Numbered from the stretch's first letter, positions 48,640-60,603 are shown. The stretch: 64,000 nucleotides of DNA from Jacaranda mimosifolia (GCA_018894105.1 CM032124.1:8045501-8109500), one strand, 5' to 3'. A program made the numbers and translations. Notes: generated by a model from the sequence alone, not told the origin.

Positions 48640-49310
48640 TTTGCCTAGCCCTTCTTTAAAAATTTAGACATGTCTAATTTTACAATTTAATATTCTACAA
48701 TTAGGTATCCATACTTGACATAGCAAGACCATTGCAAAAAATACTTTGAAGTATTGCTAGTTCTACCAGCGACACATTCTGCACTCTTTTTTTTTTTTTT
48801 TTAAATTTGTACTTTTTATTTCCTATCGATATCATTTTACCTTATTTATATTTTAATTAACTTTTACCTAGCTCCTTATTTATACTTTAATTAACTTTTA
48901 CCTAGCCCCTTTAAAAATTTATATTGTGTAATTGTAAATTTAAAATTCCACAACTAGGTATCGCTACTTGAGATAGTGAAACCATTGCAAATATTGAAAA
49001 AAAATTATTTGAAATATATATATTATACATATAGATATATATTATCTATATATATATTATCTATTATCTATACATAAAGGTGTCGTTGGTTCTACCAGCA
49101 ACCCCTCCTTCACTCCTCATTTTTTTTTAAACTTTTTAACTTTTATTTCTTTTAGTATTATTTTACCTTATTTATATTTTAATTAACTTTTACGCCCTTC
49201 TTTAAAAATTTATGTGTAATTTTACAATTTAAAATTTTACAACTAGCCATTGCTACTTGATATAGCAAGACCTTTGCAAAAAATACTTTGAAAAATGTGA
49301 GAATTGTCTT
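48640..49310 (+). repeat. three diverged tandem units of about 250-300 bp
   Basis: The ordered series 'cccttctttaaaaattta', 'aattttacaatttaa.att.tacaa.tagg.at', 'tacttga.atagcaagaccattgcaaa' and 'ggttctaccagc.ac', then a T-run and 'ttttaccttatttatattttaattaacttttac', occurs around 48645, 48905 and 49195. Function unknown; it lies near the left end of the inverted-repeat element. Confidence 0.7.
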
Positions 49311-49852
49311 CCTAAAACAACATTACGGTAGTCGCCAAATGAAATGGCAAGTACTTTAAATTTCTCTTATATTTTTCGAGGAGAAATGCTAGTCGCATTG
49401 AAAAATCGCTATACAGAAATGGGTTACTTTTGTGCTGCCCTTTTTTTTTTGTCCAGTAGAGCGATGATTTATCCCAACCATCTAAGGCTTATTAACATTA
49501 TACTACTTACGTTTTATTTTTAATTGAGTTTCATAATATTAAGAAATATTATATTTATTTGAGGGTGTGTTTCTTAACAAGACAAATAAATTGTTAGTGT
49601 AACTACCTATTACTTATTGGCTCTATGATCCAAATGGTGATCGGTTGCTTTTTATTAAATAATTAATATTATACAAATTACATATGGTGATTAGCTGCTT
49701 TCCATTGATAAATTAATATTATACAACTTATATTTAGTTTCTAGGGGTTTACAGTAATTATATTTATTTGAAAGCATACAAATAAATACTATTTTTTGTA
49801 CCAGTAGGGTACTAGCTAGTGGCTCTTTGAAAATGCGATTAGTTAGTTTTCA

Positions 49853-51170
49853 TTATTTAATTAACATTATACTAATTATATATTTTTTAATTGTGTTTAA
49901 TATTATTAAGAAATATTGTATTTTCCTAGCACTTAAGGAATCCCTACTCTCACGAGCGATTCCTTTTTTTTTTTTAATTAGTTTTGTAGCACGGCCTCTC
50001 CAGCATCTTGATTCTTCATGGTTTGGTTTCCCACAATATCCGCACGCTTTCTGTGTTGGACACGTGGCTTCATCAGTTTGATAAACCTGTTGATTAACAC
50101 CCCCAATTTGTAACTTTGATTGTTTGTTATTGAGGTGGTCTTGCCCACTAGGTGGTAGATTTCCTGGCCTTTTCCAACAGTTAGATTCCTCATGTTTAAC
50201 ATGCCACAAAATCCACAAAACTTTTCTGATGTCCCATATTGGATTTTTTGTCATTTCTGACCTAAACTACTTCTCTTACAAACAGCAACTCTGATCTCAG
50301 AAGTTGTTCCTATCTTGCCTTTTCCTCCATCTATAAGTACCTCAAGAGGTTCTTGTTCCTCCTACAAGGCCCTCCTTAAGGCTTCCTAAAAGTTAGATTG
50401 CTCATAAAGCGTGAGCGTTCGTTGTATCTTAGATCTTAATCCCTTAACAAATTTCTCAATTCTACACTCCTCATTTCTCAATACATGTGGAGCATAGCGA
50501 ATCAACCTACTAAATATTGCTTCATACTACCACACTGCCATATCTGTTTGGGTAAGACCTTCAAATTCTTGTTTCCGGGCATCCCTTGCTTATTGTGGTA
50601 TATACCTATCTATAAATTCCCACACAAAGTTGTCCTATGTATGAGTACCTTCTTATGTTCCCTTCGTTAGCTTACTAAGGTCCACCATTGACCCGCAGTT
50701 CCTTCTAATAGATAGATGGCAAATATAAATTTGAGGTCCTTAGGGTAACCTAACATCTGAAGAATATCTTCAATCTCTCTGATCCAAGCTTCTACTTTCA
50801 GGTGATTCGATTCACCTATAAATGTTGGAGGGTGAAACTTAAGAAAATATGGTCAAGTCCCAAACTTTGGAGGTTCCTCGTCTCTCTTTGGATAATCGAT
50901 CTGACCTTGTTGCTGGTGCAATTGTTGGAGTTGCTGGTGCAATTGTTGGAATTGCTGGTGCATTACACTCATCTGCTCTAAACTTCTCTCCTTACTGTTG
51001 ATTGTACTTGTGGACCTTGTGTTTCTCCCTCAACACTTATTGGACGTCTCTAGTCCGAGGTGTCCTCTTCCTAACTTTCTTGGTTGGGGAAAACATTAGG
51101 ACTAGTTCTAGTGAAGTAATCTAACACTTTGCAAGCTTTGCATTCGAAGACCACACCCATCTGTAACATT
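49853..51170 (-). pseudogene. Ty3/gypsy gag region, decayed
   Basis: Minus strand from about 50870 reads FLKFHPPTFIGESNHLKVEAWIRE then GYPKDLKFIFAIYLLEGTAGQWW, the retrotransposon gag core that packages element RNA. 50254-49853 has a CX2CX4HX4C zinc knuckle (CGYCGKPNHEESRC, about 50050) and a partial one before it (WHVKHEESNC). A Q-rich repeat, 'ttgctggtgcaattgttgga' on the plus strand, lies at 50910-50960. Protease, polymerase and integrase are missing; the element stops near 49977. Frames are broken between blocks. Confidence 0.8.
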
Positions 51171-51875
51171 TAAAATATATATATATAATTTCTTAAATTT
51201 TCAAAAATAAAGAAACTGAAAATAAGTTTAACAATTTTTAAATAACTCATAATAGAAAAAAAGGAAATCAGCTAACAAATAACTGAAAGGTAAAATTAGT
51301 TAATATATTAGGTTAGCATCAACAAAATTACATAAACGTGAGCACAAGTCTAAAGTTTTCAAAATAGCTATGCTAATTATGCCAGATCGTACACAAAATG
51401 ATATGGCATAAGGAAGGGCAAAAGAAAATATCAGCTAATGCTGTGCAACATAATAGTCAGAAGTTCTACTAAGCAACTACTACCCCCATATACATATACA
51501 AAAGGCATCCACAGCGACCACATCATCCAGCTCTAGTTGTTTCCCCATCTAGACTCGTATGGCACGAAGTCCCTACACTTGAACCTTTGTTATCATAACC
51601 CTTAAAACCTAATATTGATTTCAAATGGCTGACTCTGCCCAACTTGGCATGAGTAACTCATACTAATCTCATAGTCTATTCTCAAGTGTCTGACACATCC
51701 TCAGCAAGCTCCCCCCCCCCCCCCCCTTTTTTTTAATTATCAGTCATCCCCTAATATAAAAGTCACAATATAACCTTTCAATATACCAAAAATATTTAGA
51801 GTTCAAATCTTAACTAATCTAAACATGAGGTTAGCTATTTATCCCAATTCAACACCTAGGTTATCGACAACCTAG

Positions 51876-51887
51876 GCTTTGATACCA
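51876..51887 (-). other. primer-binding site of the gypsy element
   Basis: Minus strand TGGTATCAAAGC, close to the initiator tRNA-Met complement, 3-4 bases inside the LTR that starts near 51891. It proves that 51891-54828 is a 5' LTR in minus orientation. Confidence 0.8.
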
Positions 51888-51890
51888 CCC

Positions 51891-54828
51891 TATAGTACCC
51901 CATCTGGGGAGAGCACCTAAGTTGAGGTGCTACCAATTCGATCTTAAATACAATTTAAATAATAACTAGGAAACCTATAATTTAACCATCTCAAAGGTAA
52001 AACAGCCACACTAATCCAAAACATCATTTAAAATATATATATAATATATACGACCCAAGTATCAGAATCCAGTATCTTAAGCTCCCTACAAACATTTTCA
52101 TAACACTCTTCAAGTAGTTGTCTCGATCAGGTGACTTACAACAAAAACACTGAATCTATTAAACAATCACTCTCGTCTAATACATGCCTTTGCTTCTCAA
52201 TTTGATCTGTCTGAAGATAAATAACAACAAGGGGTAAGTCCTAAGGACTTAGTGAGGGAAAAGAAAATAATAAGATTTAAAAGGAAGGTTAATGAGGTAC
52301 AGCTATTGATGAACAACTTAATAACCACAAGAAGAAAAATGATGGACAACAATCAAAGATAGTTCGATAACAATAAATGCTTCAACGTGAAACAACATTT
52401 TACAAAGTACACATGATATCAAATATTTTAGACCGTTGGTCATTTCATCCTTATTACTCCCAGATCAATGTATAGTTACTAGTACCGAACATCGATACAG
52501 TAAACAAGATTTTCTTATCACTCCATTGCTCGAGCACTCAGCTCGATAGGTAATAACTTTCTTTTATTAGCATGGTCAACCGCATGCCGGATTCTACCAC
52601 TCACAGTCCGCTACCTCCAGCTCCCTGTTAAGTCAAGATTGTAGGTGGGTACTAGCTGGCAGACTTGTCATCGTCAATCACTACCGCTCGATCGTCTTTT
52701 CAAACATAGCTCTGGGCCTAACTTCCCGTGGCGTTCCCGTAGGTTGCATAATATAATGCCAATAGATATCAATTCAACTTTCCAAATAATAACATAAACA
52801 TTTTCAAGAAATGGTAATATATCAAACCATTTCAAATCAAAAAAATCTCATAGGGTCAACGATAACAACAATTTGAGCAACTATCAATCCGTAGAACCTA
52901 ACGGGTTTAATGATATCCACAGAACCTAACGGGTTCAATTATATCATGGAATAACGCATACAAGCAAGAACCAATCGGTGGATCCCACACAAGGAAAAGC
53001 AATAACTTATAGAGTACGATAAGCAAAAAATCCCAACCCTCACAGGGGTTTATTTTCAAAACAACAGGTACAAAAGGTGCTAGATTGCCAGACCCTCACA
53101 AGGTTCAATCAAACAAGAAATAGCTTATACAAGGCAATTAACATTTGGTGGAGCCTCACATGGGTGTTCAAATTAGATAACAAATAACAAATTAGATTTT
53201 AAAAAATTAGAATACGGTACAGAAATAGAAAAACCCACATGGGGTCTTATCACGAATAACAGATAATGAGAAAAAAGTGCTGGATTAGCCAGCCCTCAGC
53301 TCTAGCATCTCAAACAGAAGCTGTCACCCCCTATTATTATGCGGGACCCACTTCGTTACCTATTCAAAATAATATTCCATAGTCAATTTTCTTGTTTAAC
53401 CTTGATAGACTTTTAACAATTTGCATCACAATATCCGAATTCCATTAACTTATTTTATTAGCACAATAGTATAGATTATTAGCAGCTTTTACAAAATACT
53501 CCAATAATCGACATTAATAGATTTAACCATGACGATCCCTATTGATTCTAAACAATATAATATCTCATTTTATTCCTAAAATCATGGTCAAGCCATGGCA
53601 TTATTCTAAACCATAAAATTGTTATTAACCCCTTACACAATCATCTTCAATCAATATTACTTATTCTCATAATATATGATTCTTAATATCATTATCAAAT
53701 CCAAGTTTTGGCATTTTGCGTGATATGTTCGGGTCCACTATTCAATATCTTTAGCAAAGGAATCAACACATATGTATATATATAGGCATATCATCGCCTA
53801 ATTTCCTATTCGTGGCATGGATACAACTTAAATGAAAATACAACATATGTATATATATATATATACACACACACAACAAGCTTGTCTTCAATCTTTTACG
53901 AAGAACGACACAACAAGACCTCACTTTACGAACCAATCACACAGCCGTGATCATCGAATTGAAAGGATAAGACTATCTTCCCACTGCCACCAAAAAGTTG
54001 CAAAACTACTGCTATTCTTCACCTTTCGATGAGAGCTATCCGATGCTGCCCTTGGATATAAGTTTTGTGGCCTGTAGCTATCAAAATTGAGCTTCAAAGC
54101 CTTCAAAAATAGTTTCCTCAGCCGTGCTCCGATCACTACCTCCCGTCACCGCTGCTGCTTTTCACCGTCATGCGAGGTCTCCATGAACTTCTCTTGGCCA
54201 AGTATTACCCAGACCACCCCCACGAAGTCAGAGTTATCGATGGGAAAATGGAAACCTACTTGCCCTACCGTGAACCTGCTTCTCTATCACTGTCGCGGTG
54301 GCTCGCCATAGTGAGGTTCAGCCTTGTATGGTGGTGTGCAAATGTCGCTGGAGGTGTGGGGAAGTTTGTGATGGGTTTAGTTTGGTGAAATGGTGTCACC
54401 GTAGGGAGATCACCAAGAAAGGTGGTGGTCGCGGGTGGAGAAATAAAAGAGAAAAGAGAAGGAAAAAAGGAAAATGGAAGAAGAAGGAAAACAAAGAAAA
54501 TTGTGCTGCCCCTTTTTATTTAAAATCTAATTTTCATTTTTTTTTTTTTTTTGCAATTTAGTCCCTGAAATTTTGAGCACCCCTCATTTGAGTCCTTGAA
54601 ATCCTAAAATTTACTCCTTAGCCCTCATTGACTATGGTTTTTCAATGCAAACCCCTCAATTCAAGAAAATGTTTTAGTTCATTCTTGAAAATTGTAATTC
54701 TGACCCCCAAACTTTATAAACAAATTAAATTAAATGAAATTTCATAATCAAGAATTAATAAAATAATAATTAACATAATTCCCCAAATAATAACTAACAT
54801 AATTAATGAAATAATTAGGGGAGTTACA
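51891..54828 (-). mobile_element. 5' LTR of the gypsy element (same family as 3008-5995)
   Basis: In minus orientation it starts TGTAACTCCCCTAATTATTT, matching 468 on the plus strand, and ends just before the primer-binding site. It shares the CCTCACA(G)GGGT motifs (52905-53290), the block with CTCGAGCACTCAGCTCG (52537), the GC-rich CTTCCCGTGGCGT block (52722) and a purine tract (54420-54500). This copy ties the window's other LTRs to a gypsy gag. Confidence 0.75.
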
Positions 54829-55050
54829 AGTTTGGCCCGAAGGATATATATGTATTTTCCTATTCTAACACCCATACCTATTAAACGATAGGAATTTTAT
54901 TAAATTGATCTAACCAACGAAAAACGGTTAAGTATTAAGGGTGTTGCAAGTTTGGCCCAAAGGATATATATGTATTTTCCTATTCTAATACCCATACCTC
55001 TTAAACAGTAGGGATTTTATTAAATTGATCTAACAATTGAAAAATGGTCA
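54829..55050 (+). repeat. two tandem units of about 120 bp
   Basis: 'gtttggccc.aaggatatatatgtattttcctattcta..acccatacct.ttaaac..tag' starts at 54831 and again at 54951. It is subterminal to the right inverted terminus of the 7.4-kb element. Confidence 0.85.
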
Positions 55051-55084
55051 AGTAGGTACGACACCTACCTGACCGTAGAAAGCC

Positions 55085-55098
55085 TGCACTAGAAATGG
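55085..55098 (+). repeat. probable target duplication, right
   Basis: TGCACTAGAAATGG directly follows the inverted terminus. Downstream text 'ctccacatgagct.ttgattct' continues the segmental repeat as at 57556-57580. Confidence 0.6.
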
Positions 55099-55195
55099 CT
55101 CCACATGAGCTCTTGATTCTAAACGTTTCATTTCATTTGAGGGCTTGGATTCGTATGTCTTTTATTAATTAATATATTTGCTAGCCACAATTATA

Positions 55196-55574
55196 ATCTA
55201 AACTTTGATGCAAAAATTAATTTAGAGCTAGCTTTTTGCCAATATGAAGAAGTTCTTGGCTATTGGAACAAGAGGAAATTACAATTTTGGTCCTTTAACT
55301 ATGATCATTTTTGATTTTGGTCCAATATCTTTTAGGGCGTGCAAAATTGAACCTTTGATCCATAATTTTTAGCACATTAAATCTAATTTATTGCAAATTT
55401 AGTTCTTTAAGCTTCCAAATTTCAAATCAAGCCTTATCATGCTGATATCATGCTCAATTTAAATCCATTTAAAAAAAAGCCACATAATATTCAAATTGGA
55501 GGGGAAAACATGAATGGAACTCAATTCAACTTAATAAAAATTAATTTGTGTCTCTCGACATGTTTTTTCTTCCT
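55196..55574. other. intergenic with 'tttggtcc' repeat
   Basis: No gene. 55273-55345 carries the 'acaattttggtcc...' type of plant intergenic repeat seen also at 7515. Confidence 0.35.
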
Positions 55575-57655
55575 ATTTTCTAGCTTATGTATCAATTCTC
55601 CTCCTCTTAAGAATATAACTTGTCCTCAAGTTATCAACGTCTTGCTGATACAAAGGTTCATTAGATAGATGATAAGGATAAAGGTAAGCCACATTAAAAG
55701 TTCTGGAAATTGACATGTTCTCTAGCAATTCCATCATATAGACATTCTCATTGATTTTCTTCAAAAAATGATGACATATCTGCTTCTTCAATTGCTATTT
55801 GTTGTAAGCACCAACTAGGAATCTTTCCTTCCTCAAGAAAACTATAATTAACTCGATCCCTTTCTCCAAAAGTTAGGAAATGTCTATGTTTATTCGCTAG
55901 GGCCAATTAGTAGGTTTGATCCGGGTAAGGTATGATCGTGGTTGCAAAAACAAACTTCTAGTTTGATTAGGGAAACTACAGAAAATGAATTTGCTAATGA
56001 TGTTTTATGTTTGTTATTAGTCCCTCAATCAAGCTCACATAATGTCCAATCAGCTTCAATTAGGCTTAAAATTTGAGGGTTTCTCGACATTTTATCTTGA
56101 TGGTATATACACATTCACAATACAAATATATAATACCACAAGAACTCAAAAAAAAATTCAAAAGAAGGTGGTTATTATCTCTCCACGGTAAGGTTAATTA
56201 GATTAGAAAGCAAAAATGGTTTAAGGATGTGGGAAATTTATTGGGTTTGTAAAGTGAAATTATATTTTCAAATTTAATAAATATATGTGGATATGTTGGG
56301 GGGGGGGGGGTAATTGATGTGTGTATTTATATATTTGTAATGATTGATATATGATTGTGGTGAAGTGATGTATAATTAATTTAATTTAAACTTAAAAATT
56401 TATAATTAAGAAAATTATTATGACATAATAATTAGATGAAATGAAGAAAAATTATGAAACAAAAATAATATTATTTATTGTAAAACTTTACTTAATGATA
56501 ATTAAGCAAAAAATGGATAATTAGATGAAATGAAGAAAAATTATGAAACAAAAATAATATTATTTATTGTAAAACTTTATTTAATGATAATTAAGCAAAA
56601 AAATGGATAAACATATTATTATGCATTGCTAATTAAATATTTTTTAAAATTTCTATAATTTATAATATTAATATTAATCAATTAAGTAAATTTTAAAATA
56701 ATTTTGATAATATTTTAATTGGGATGTAATCATTATAATACTTACTAATTTAAATAAAATTTTAATTTATGATATATTTACTAGTAAATATACAAGTTAA
56801 CAAAAATATTATTTATATTATAATAAATATGTAACTATTAATTAATATATTTACTGATTAAATAAATATTTAAATATAAATATGTAATACTTAGTATAAA
56901 AACTAGTAAAAAAAATAATTAAATATATAAAAATAAATGAAATTATTTAATGTTATATTAACTTATTAAATAAGATAACCTAACTATGAAATATACTTAA
57001 CATATTTATTTTATAATTAGTAAATAATATATTAAATTATAAATTAGTTATTCATAAATAACATATTTACTCAAAATAAAAAAATAAATAAATAAATTTT
57101 CAAATTACAGTTAATTTTTAAATATTTTTGGATGATTATATTAATTTATTTGATTAATATTTTATTGAATATTTTAGATTATTTAAAGAATTATCATACT
57201 ATATTTAATTTTTTGGTTAAATTTATAGCTAAATACAAAAAGAAAATATTTTTTTTAATTTGTAAACTTTTAATTCTTTCATAAATGTAAAATATATATA
57301 TATATATATATTTATGAATAAGTGAAGTGAAATGAGAGAGTGAGAAATGAATGAGTGGTGTGAAAAGTAGAGTGAGAAAAGGAGGGGTAGGTATGCTTTT
57401 CTGGCTTTTGGGGGTATTTTGAGAGTTAAAATTGAGGAATGTATAGTTTGTTTATTATTGTTTTGTGGAGTTGATTTTTTCACAAAAAGTAAACGAACAT
57501 AGGCTAAACCTTATGCCCCAACCAATAGCAAGACACTGGGATTGTACTAGACATGGCTTCACATCAGCTTTTGATTCTATAAGTTTCATATCATTTGAGG
57601 GCCTGGATTCGTATGTCTTTTATTAATTAATATATTGGCTAACCATGGTTATAAC
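55575..57655. repeat. segmental repeat, copy 2 (carries the empty site)
   Basis: Direct repeat of 46057-47666 plus 55085-55195. It contains the intact sequence across the insertion point ('attgtactagacatggcttcacat', 57541-57564). About 400 bases at 55703-56104 are absent from copy 1. Within it 56450-56520 is tandemly repeated at 56520-56600, and 56298-56309 is a 12-base G run. Confidence 0.8.
55590..55880 (-). pseudogene. Ty3/gypsy pol C-terminal fragment
   Basis: Minus strand, after a frameshift near 55790, reads NENVYMMELLENMSISRTFNVAYLYPYHLSNEPLYQ, the usual end of gypsy pol after integrase, then an RRRID-type end. Upstream text (55880-55795) gives FPVGAYNK-like residues in another frame. 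The match to 46057-46190 shows that this fragment was part of the duplicated segment. Confidence 0.75.
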
Positions 57656-57744
57656 CTCAACTTCTCAAAATTGGAACAACCATAGCCAGAGAACCTAATT
57701 ATTGTCTCTATTATGCGAATGAATATTATGGATGCAGCCATTTT

Positions 57745-57850
57745 CCGACCATGACTGTTACAATTACTAGAATGCCTAATGTAGCTACAGTCAGTAGTGT
57801 CTCATTGTTATGCGAGGATCCCTAAAGTGTTATAAAATTACCCATCGAAC
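57745..57850 (-). pseudogene. small membrane-family remnant
   Basis: 'tactagaatgcctaatgtagcta', 'gtgtctcattgttatgcgaggatcc' and 'gtgttataaaattacc' match 25435-25535 and, more distantly, 60035-60110 (fourth membrane segment region of the intact gene). It lies beside the 3' flank of that gene. Confidence 0.55.
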
Positions 57851-57894
57851 AATGCTATTTAGAATAGACATGGAAAAATGTAAAAATAAAAGTA

Positions 57895-58183
57895 GATACA
57901 TGTCTATTTAGAGCATGATAACCTGATACACACCGACTCAAATTCTTTTGCTTTACTATTAAAATACCCACAATCACATGCAGATAGTTTACAAACCATT
58001 TATTCTACAGCCTTGGATACTTTCTAGCTAAATACAACTGACTCTTTGAACTTCAATTAGTATAATGCTAATGCTGCTTTATCACAGCCAGCAAAAATAT
58101 TAGGCAGGATCATGGCATAACAAGAATTCTTTTCAAGCACAACATTCCACAAAACCACCCTTTGGTTCCCTACATTCTTGCAA
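57895..58183 (-). other. 3' flank of the intact membrane gene
   Basis: Duplicated at 38930-39235 and partly at 25170-25260, so it marks the 3' limit of the family's minus-strand duplication unit. Probably includes the 3' untranslated region. Confidence 0.6.
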
Positions 58184-60463
58184 TTAGCCCTCTAGTTCAA
58201 TGGAGACATGCTCCCCATTTGGCTGTGGAACTGACGTATTGTCAATTGATGTTGAAACAGAGGCCACTGGATTTTCATTATCCTGCTCCATGAAAGACCT
58301 CCAGCTTTCAATCTTAGCTGCCTTTTCTGGATCCAGGTTTGGAAGCTCACGCTGCTGAACAAATTCAATAATTTCCTCACTCTCGCCTAGAAGAACAGCT
58401 GCTTGACGGATACTTTTCTCCCGTTCCTTGATGACATTTCTGTGGCACTTCAAGTTTATCACATGAACTAAATTGGTGAGGCAAGCAGCCAGTATGTCTG
58501 AGATCATGACAGATAATCTCTCAAACAGCTCCTCATCTGTTTGCCGAGAGTCATCTTTGTGAGCTAGCAGGATAGTTCGACTTATCCGGTACATTGAGTT
58601 AGCAGCTACAATTTTAACAGGCCAATTGAGAGGATTCTGCATTACAAAATCTGTCGTCTCAATCTTGAAATCCACAACAGTCTTTTCAGCAATATCGGAC
58701 AGTTTCTGTAGAGTCTCCCTGTGGGTTCTGCCTTTCAGACTCATACTCTGAAGATCCTTACCTTGCCATTTTTTATACAGTTCAACTCCGATCCAGACCA
58801 CATCTGCTGCATTTCTTATGCTTTCTAATTCACCATTTGTGTCCAGAGTTTTCTCTATAAGCTTGGCAAACATTAGGCCTTTGCTGACACTGCTCAATAA
58901 CTGATTAGCCTTATGATCTGTGATGTTGGGAAGCGCAATAGCAATGCTTGTCAAGGTCACCACTGGCAGAGACCAGCAATTAGGAGGTTCTTGGGAGTGT
59001 AAGCTTTGAACTTCATTGCTGTCAAATTCGCTCAGCCCGTTGAAGTTTTTAGACCTATTTAGAAGATTTAACAGGTTCTTAGGTCTATTTCTTCTGCCTG
59101 TCTGGATCAGGTTATCCGCCTCATTGCAAATATCTGTCAGAATCTTCTTAGGCAGTTCAGCCTCACCTTCAAGTAGCAGAATATAACGGCTCAAATCCAG
59201 CTCTGAATCGGCCCTTGATTCCAATCCTCCCATAGCATTTAATTTCTTAACGTGGTGGAAGCACAGAAAAATTGCACTTCCACAGGTAGCAGAAAGCAGG
59301 AGAATCAGTTTGCTGGCTAGAACAAATAGAATCTGAACTCCAATGCAGATATTTAGAACTAACCTTTTTGCATCATGGAGTAGCTTTCTGCACTTGTATT
59401 GTCGAATTTGTAGAGGTACCGAACTTTCTCTCCATTTCACCAGCCTTGATGTCCAATACGCCTCAATCTTGAATTCGTCTCTCAAGCTCTTTAGGCCTAA
59501 CTGTGAGATTTTGAATCGGACAGCAACGAACCATCTGAATACAGGAGCAATAGTACCCACCACCGCTCCAATAGACTGAATGAAAAAAATCCAGATAATT
59601 GACCACTTGTAATTCGATTCTGTGTCGCCAAATGTATGGTAGACCAAACGCAATCGGACATGAGCTTCAACCAAAGTTAGAGCCATCAAGAGACACATCA
59701 AACCTGAAGTGCAAGAAATGGCAGAGCGTCCCATCACAAACTGGGGGCTACCAGTTTCTGCCATCACCCAATATCTCTCTACAGTAATTCTCAATTCATC
59801 AATACTAAATTTCCCCCCCTCCCCTCGTTCCCTTGAAGCAATTTTGTGCATTTCAAGATACCTGGATTCTATGTATCTTTTGGCGGTTGGAACCATCACA
59901 GATGAGGAACATAATGTAACAAGCAAAAGAAGCATGAAAATAATAGCTGCTATTTCTTCAGCCAGTACAAGTTGGCCATCGTAAACATCACTGGTCTGGA
60001 CATTATGGATACAAACATTTCCAGCAATTGTGAACAATAGAATGCCTAAAGCAGTTACGTTTAATAAAATTTCATTATTGTCCATGGATGCCACAGATGT
60101 CATAAAATTTCCAATAGCAGTTGACATGAGTACTAGGCTGCTGACTGTTGCGATTTTATCCTTAATTCCCATCATGCTACTTGTAAGATCCACCGTCAGC
60201 TTCATTGTCACAGCTAAGACTGTCAAGGAAAAAGCATTGAGCGAGAAATACTTACTTGGGAACCACAACTTTTTGCTTCTGAAACCCTTGAGAGCATCAG
60301 CTGCCATAGCAAGTGTGCAGACTGCTGAAGCTGCTGCAATATACATTCCTATCCATGGCATTGGCGATTCGAGTTTCCTTTGTATCATGTTGTCATAATC
60401 GTTGTTCCAGAATTCTCTGCACTCGCCTGAATCACAATTTAGGACGCACTCAGATGAATCCAT
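58184..60463 (-). CDS. multipass membrane protein, plant-specific family, unknown function
   Basis: Intact single-exon 759-residue protein, the only complete member of this family here. Hydrophobic segments at about 37-57 (WIGMYIAAASAVCTLAMAADAL), 73-91, 105-122, 131-152, 168-191, 247-267, 287-309 and 366-403 suggest eight or nine membrane passes. A charged cytosolic-type loop lies at 193-232. The half from about 410 is mostly soluble and helical, with conserved motifs LEGEAELPKKIL, SQEPPNCWSLPVV, NPLNWPVKIVAANSMYRI and DEELFERLSVMISDILAACLTNL that are also kept in pseudogenes A and B. The first ATG gives an N-terminus about 20 residues longer than B's. I know similar eudicot proteins only as uncharacterised; no enzymatic motif is visible. 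It runs opposite to copies A and B. Confidence 0.85.
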   Translation of the reverse strand: MDSSECVLNCDSGECREFWNNDYDNMIQRKLESPMPWIGMYIAAASAVCTLAMAADALKGFRSKKLWFPSKYFSLNAFSLTVLAVTMKLTVDLTSSMMGIKDKIATVSSLVLMSTAIGNFMTSVASMDNNEILLNVTALGILLFTIAGNVCIHNVQTSDVYDGQLVLAEEIAAIIFMLLLLVTLCSSSVMVPTAKRYIESRYLEMHKIASRERGEGGKFSIDELRITVERYWVMAETGSPQFVMGRSAISCTSGLMCLLMALTLVEAHVRLRLVYHTFGDTESNYKWSIIWIFFIQSIGAVVGTIAPVFRWFVAVRFKISQLGLKSLRDEFKIEAYWTSRLVKWRESSVPLQIRQYKCRKLLHDAKRLVLNICIGVQILFVLASKLILLLSATCGSAIFLCFHHVKKLNAMGGLESRADSELDLSRYILLLEGEAELPKKILTDICNEADNLIQTGRRNRPKNLLNLLNRSKNFNGLSEFDSNEVQSLHSQEPPNCWSLPVVTLTSIAIALPNITDHKANQLLSSVSKGLMFAKLIEKTLDTNGELESIRNAADVVWIGVELYKKWQGKDLQSMSLKGRTHRETLQKLSDIAEKTVVDFKIETTDFVMQNPLNWPVKIVAANSMYRISRTILLAHKDDSRQTDEELFERLSVMISDILAACLTNLVHVINLKCHRNVIKEREKSIRQAAVLLGESEEIIEFVQQRELPNLDPEKAAKIESWRSFMEQDNENPVASVSTSIDNTSVPQPNGEHVSIELEG

Positions 60464-60603
60464 GAACCCGTCCGAGAAGTTTAATTAATTAATCTTTTTT
60501 TCTGACAAAAGGGTTGATATTGTTATGCTCTTTTGTTCAAGGTATACTGGGTACTGGCTTCCATGGAGGAAGCAAGTGGTTCTTTCCATACGTTAAGATG
60601 ACC

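Larger units (their letters stand above)
47667..55084. mobile_element. 7.4-kb terminal-inverted-repeat element, Mutator-like or unclassified
   Basis: Left end GGCTTTCTACATTCAGGTA (47667) and the reverse complement of the right end GGCTTTCTACGGTCAGGTA (ending 55084) form an inverted repeat of about 38 bases that also includes TCGTACCTACTTGAC. Flanking text TGTACTAGACATGG (47653-47666) and TGCACTAGAAATGG (55085-55098) looks like a target duplication with two mismatches. The paralogous site at 57541-57570 is uninterrupted, which fixes both boundaries. No transposase was recognised. It contains tandem repeats and the 5' half of a gypsy element. Confidence 0.75.

Noticed and set aside
46057..57655. 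The two direct repeats considered as LTRs of one large element
   Set aside because: They lack TG...CA ends, a primer-binding site and a target duplication, contain a gypsy pol end themselves, and the left copy is split by another element; a segmental duplication fits better.
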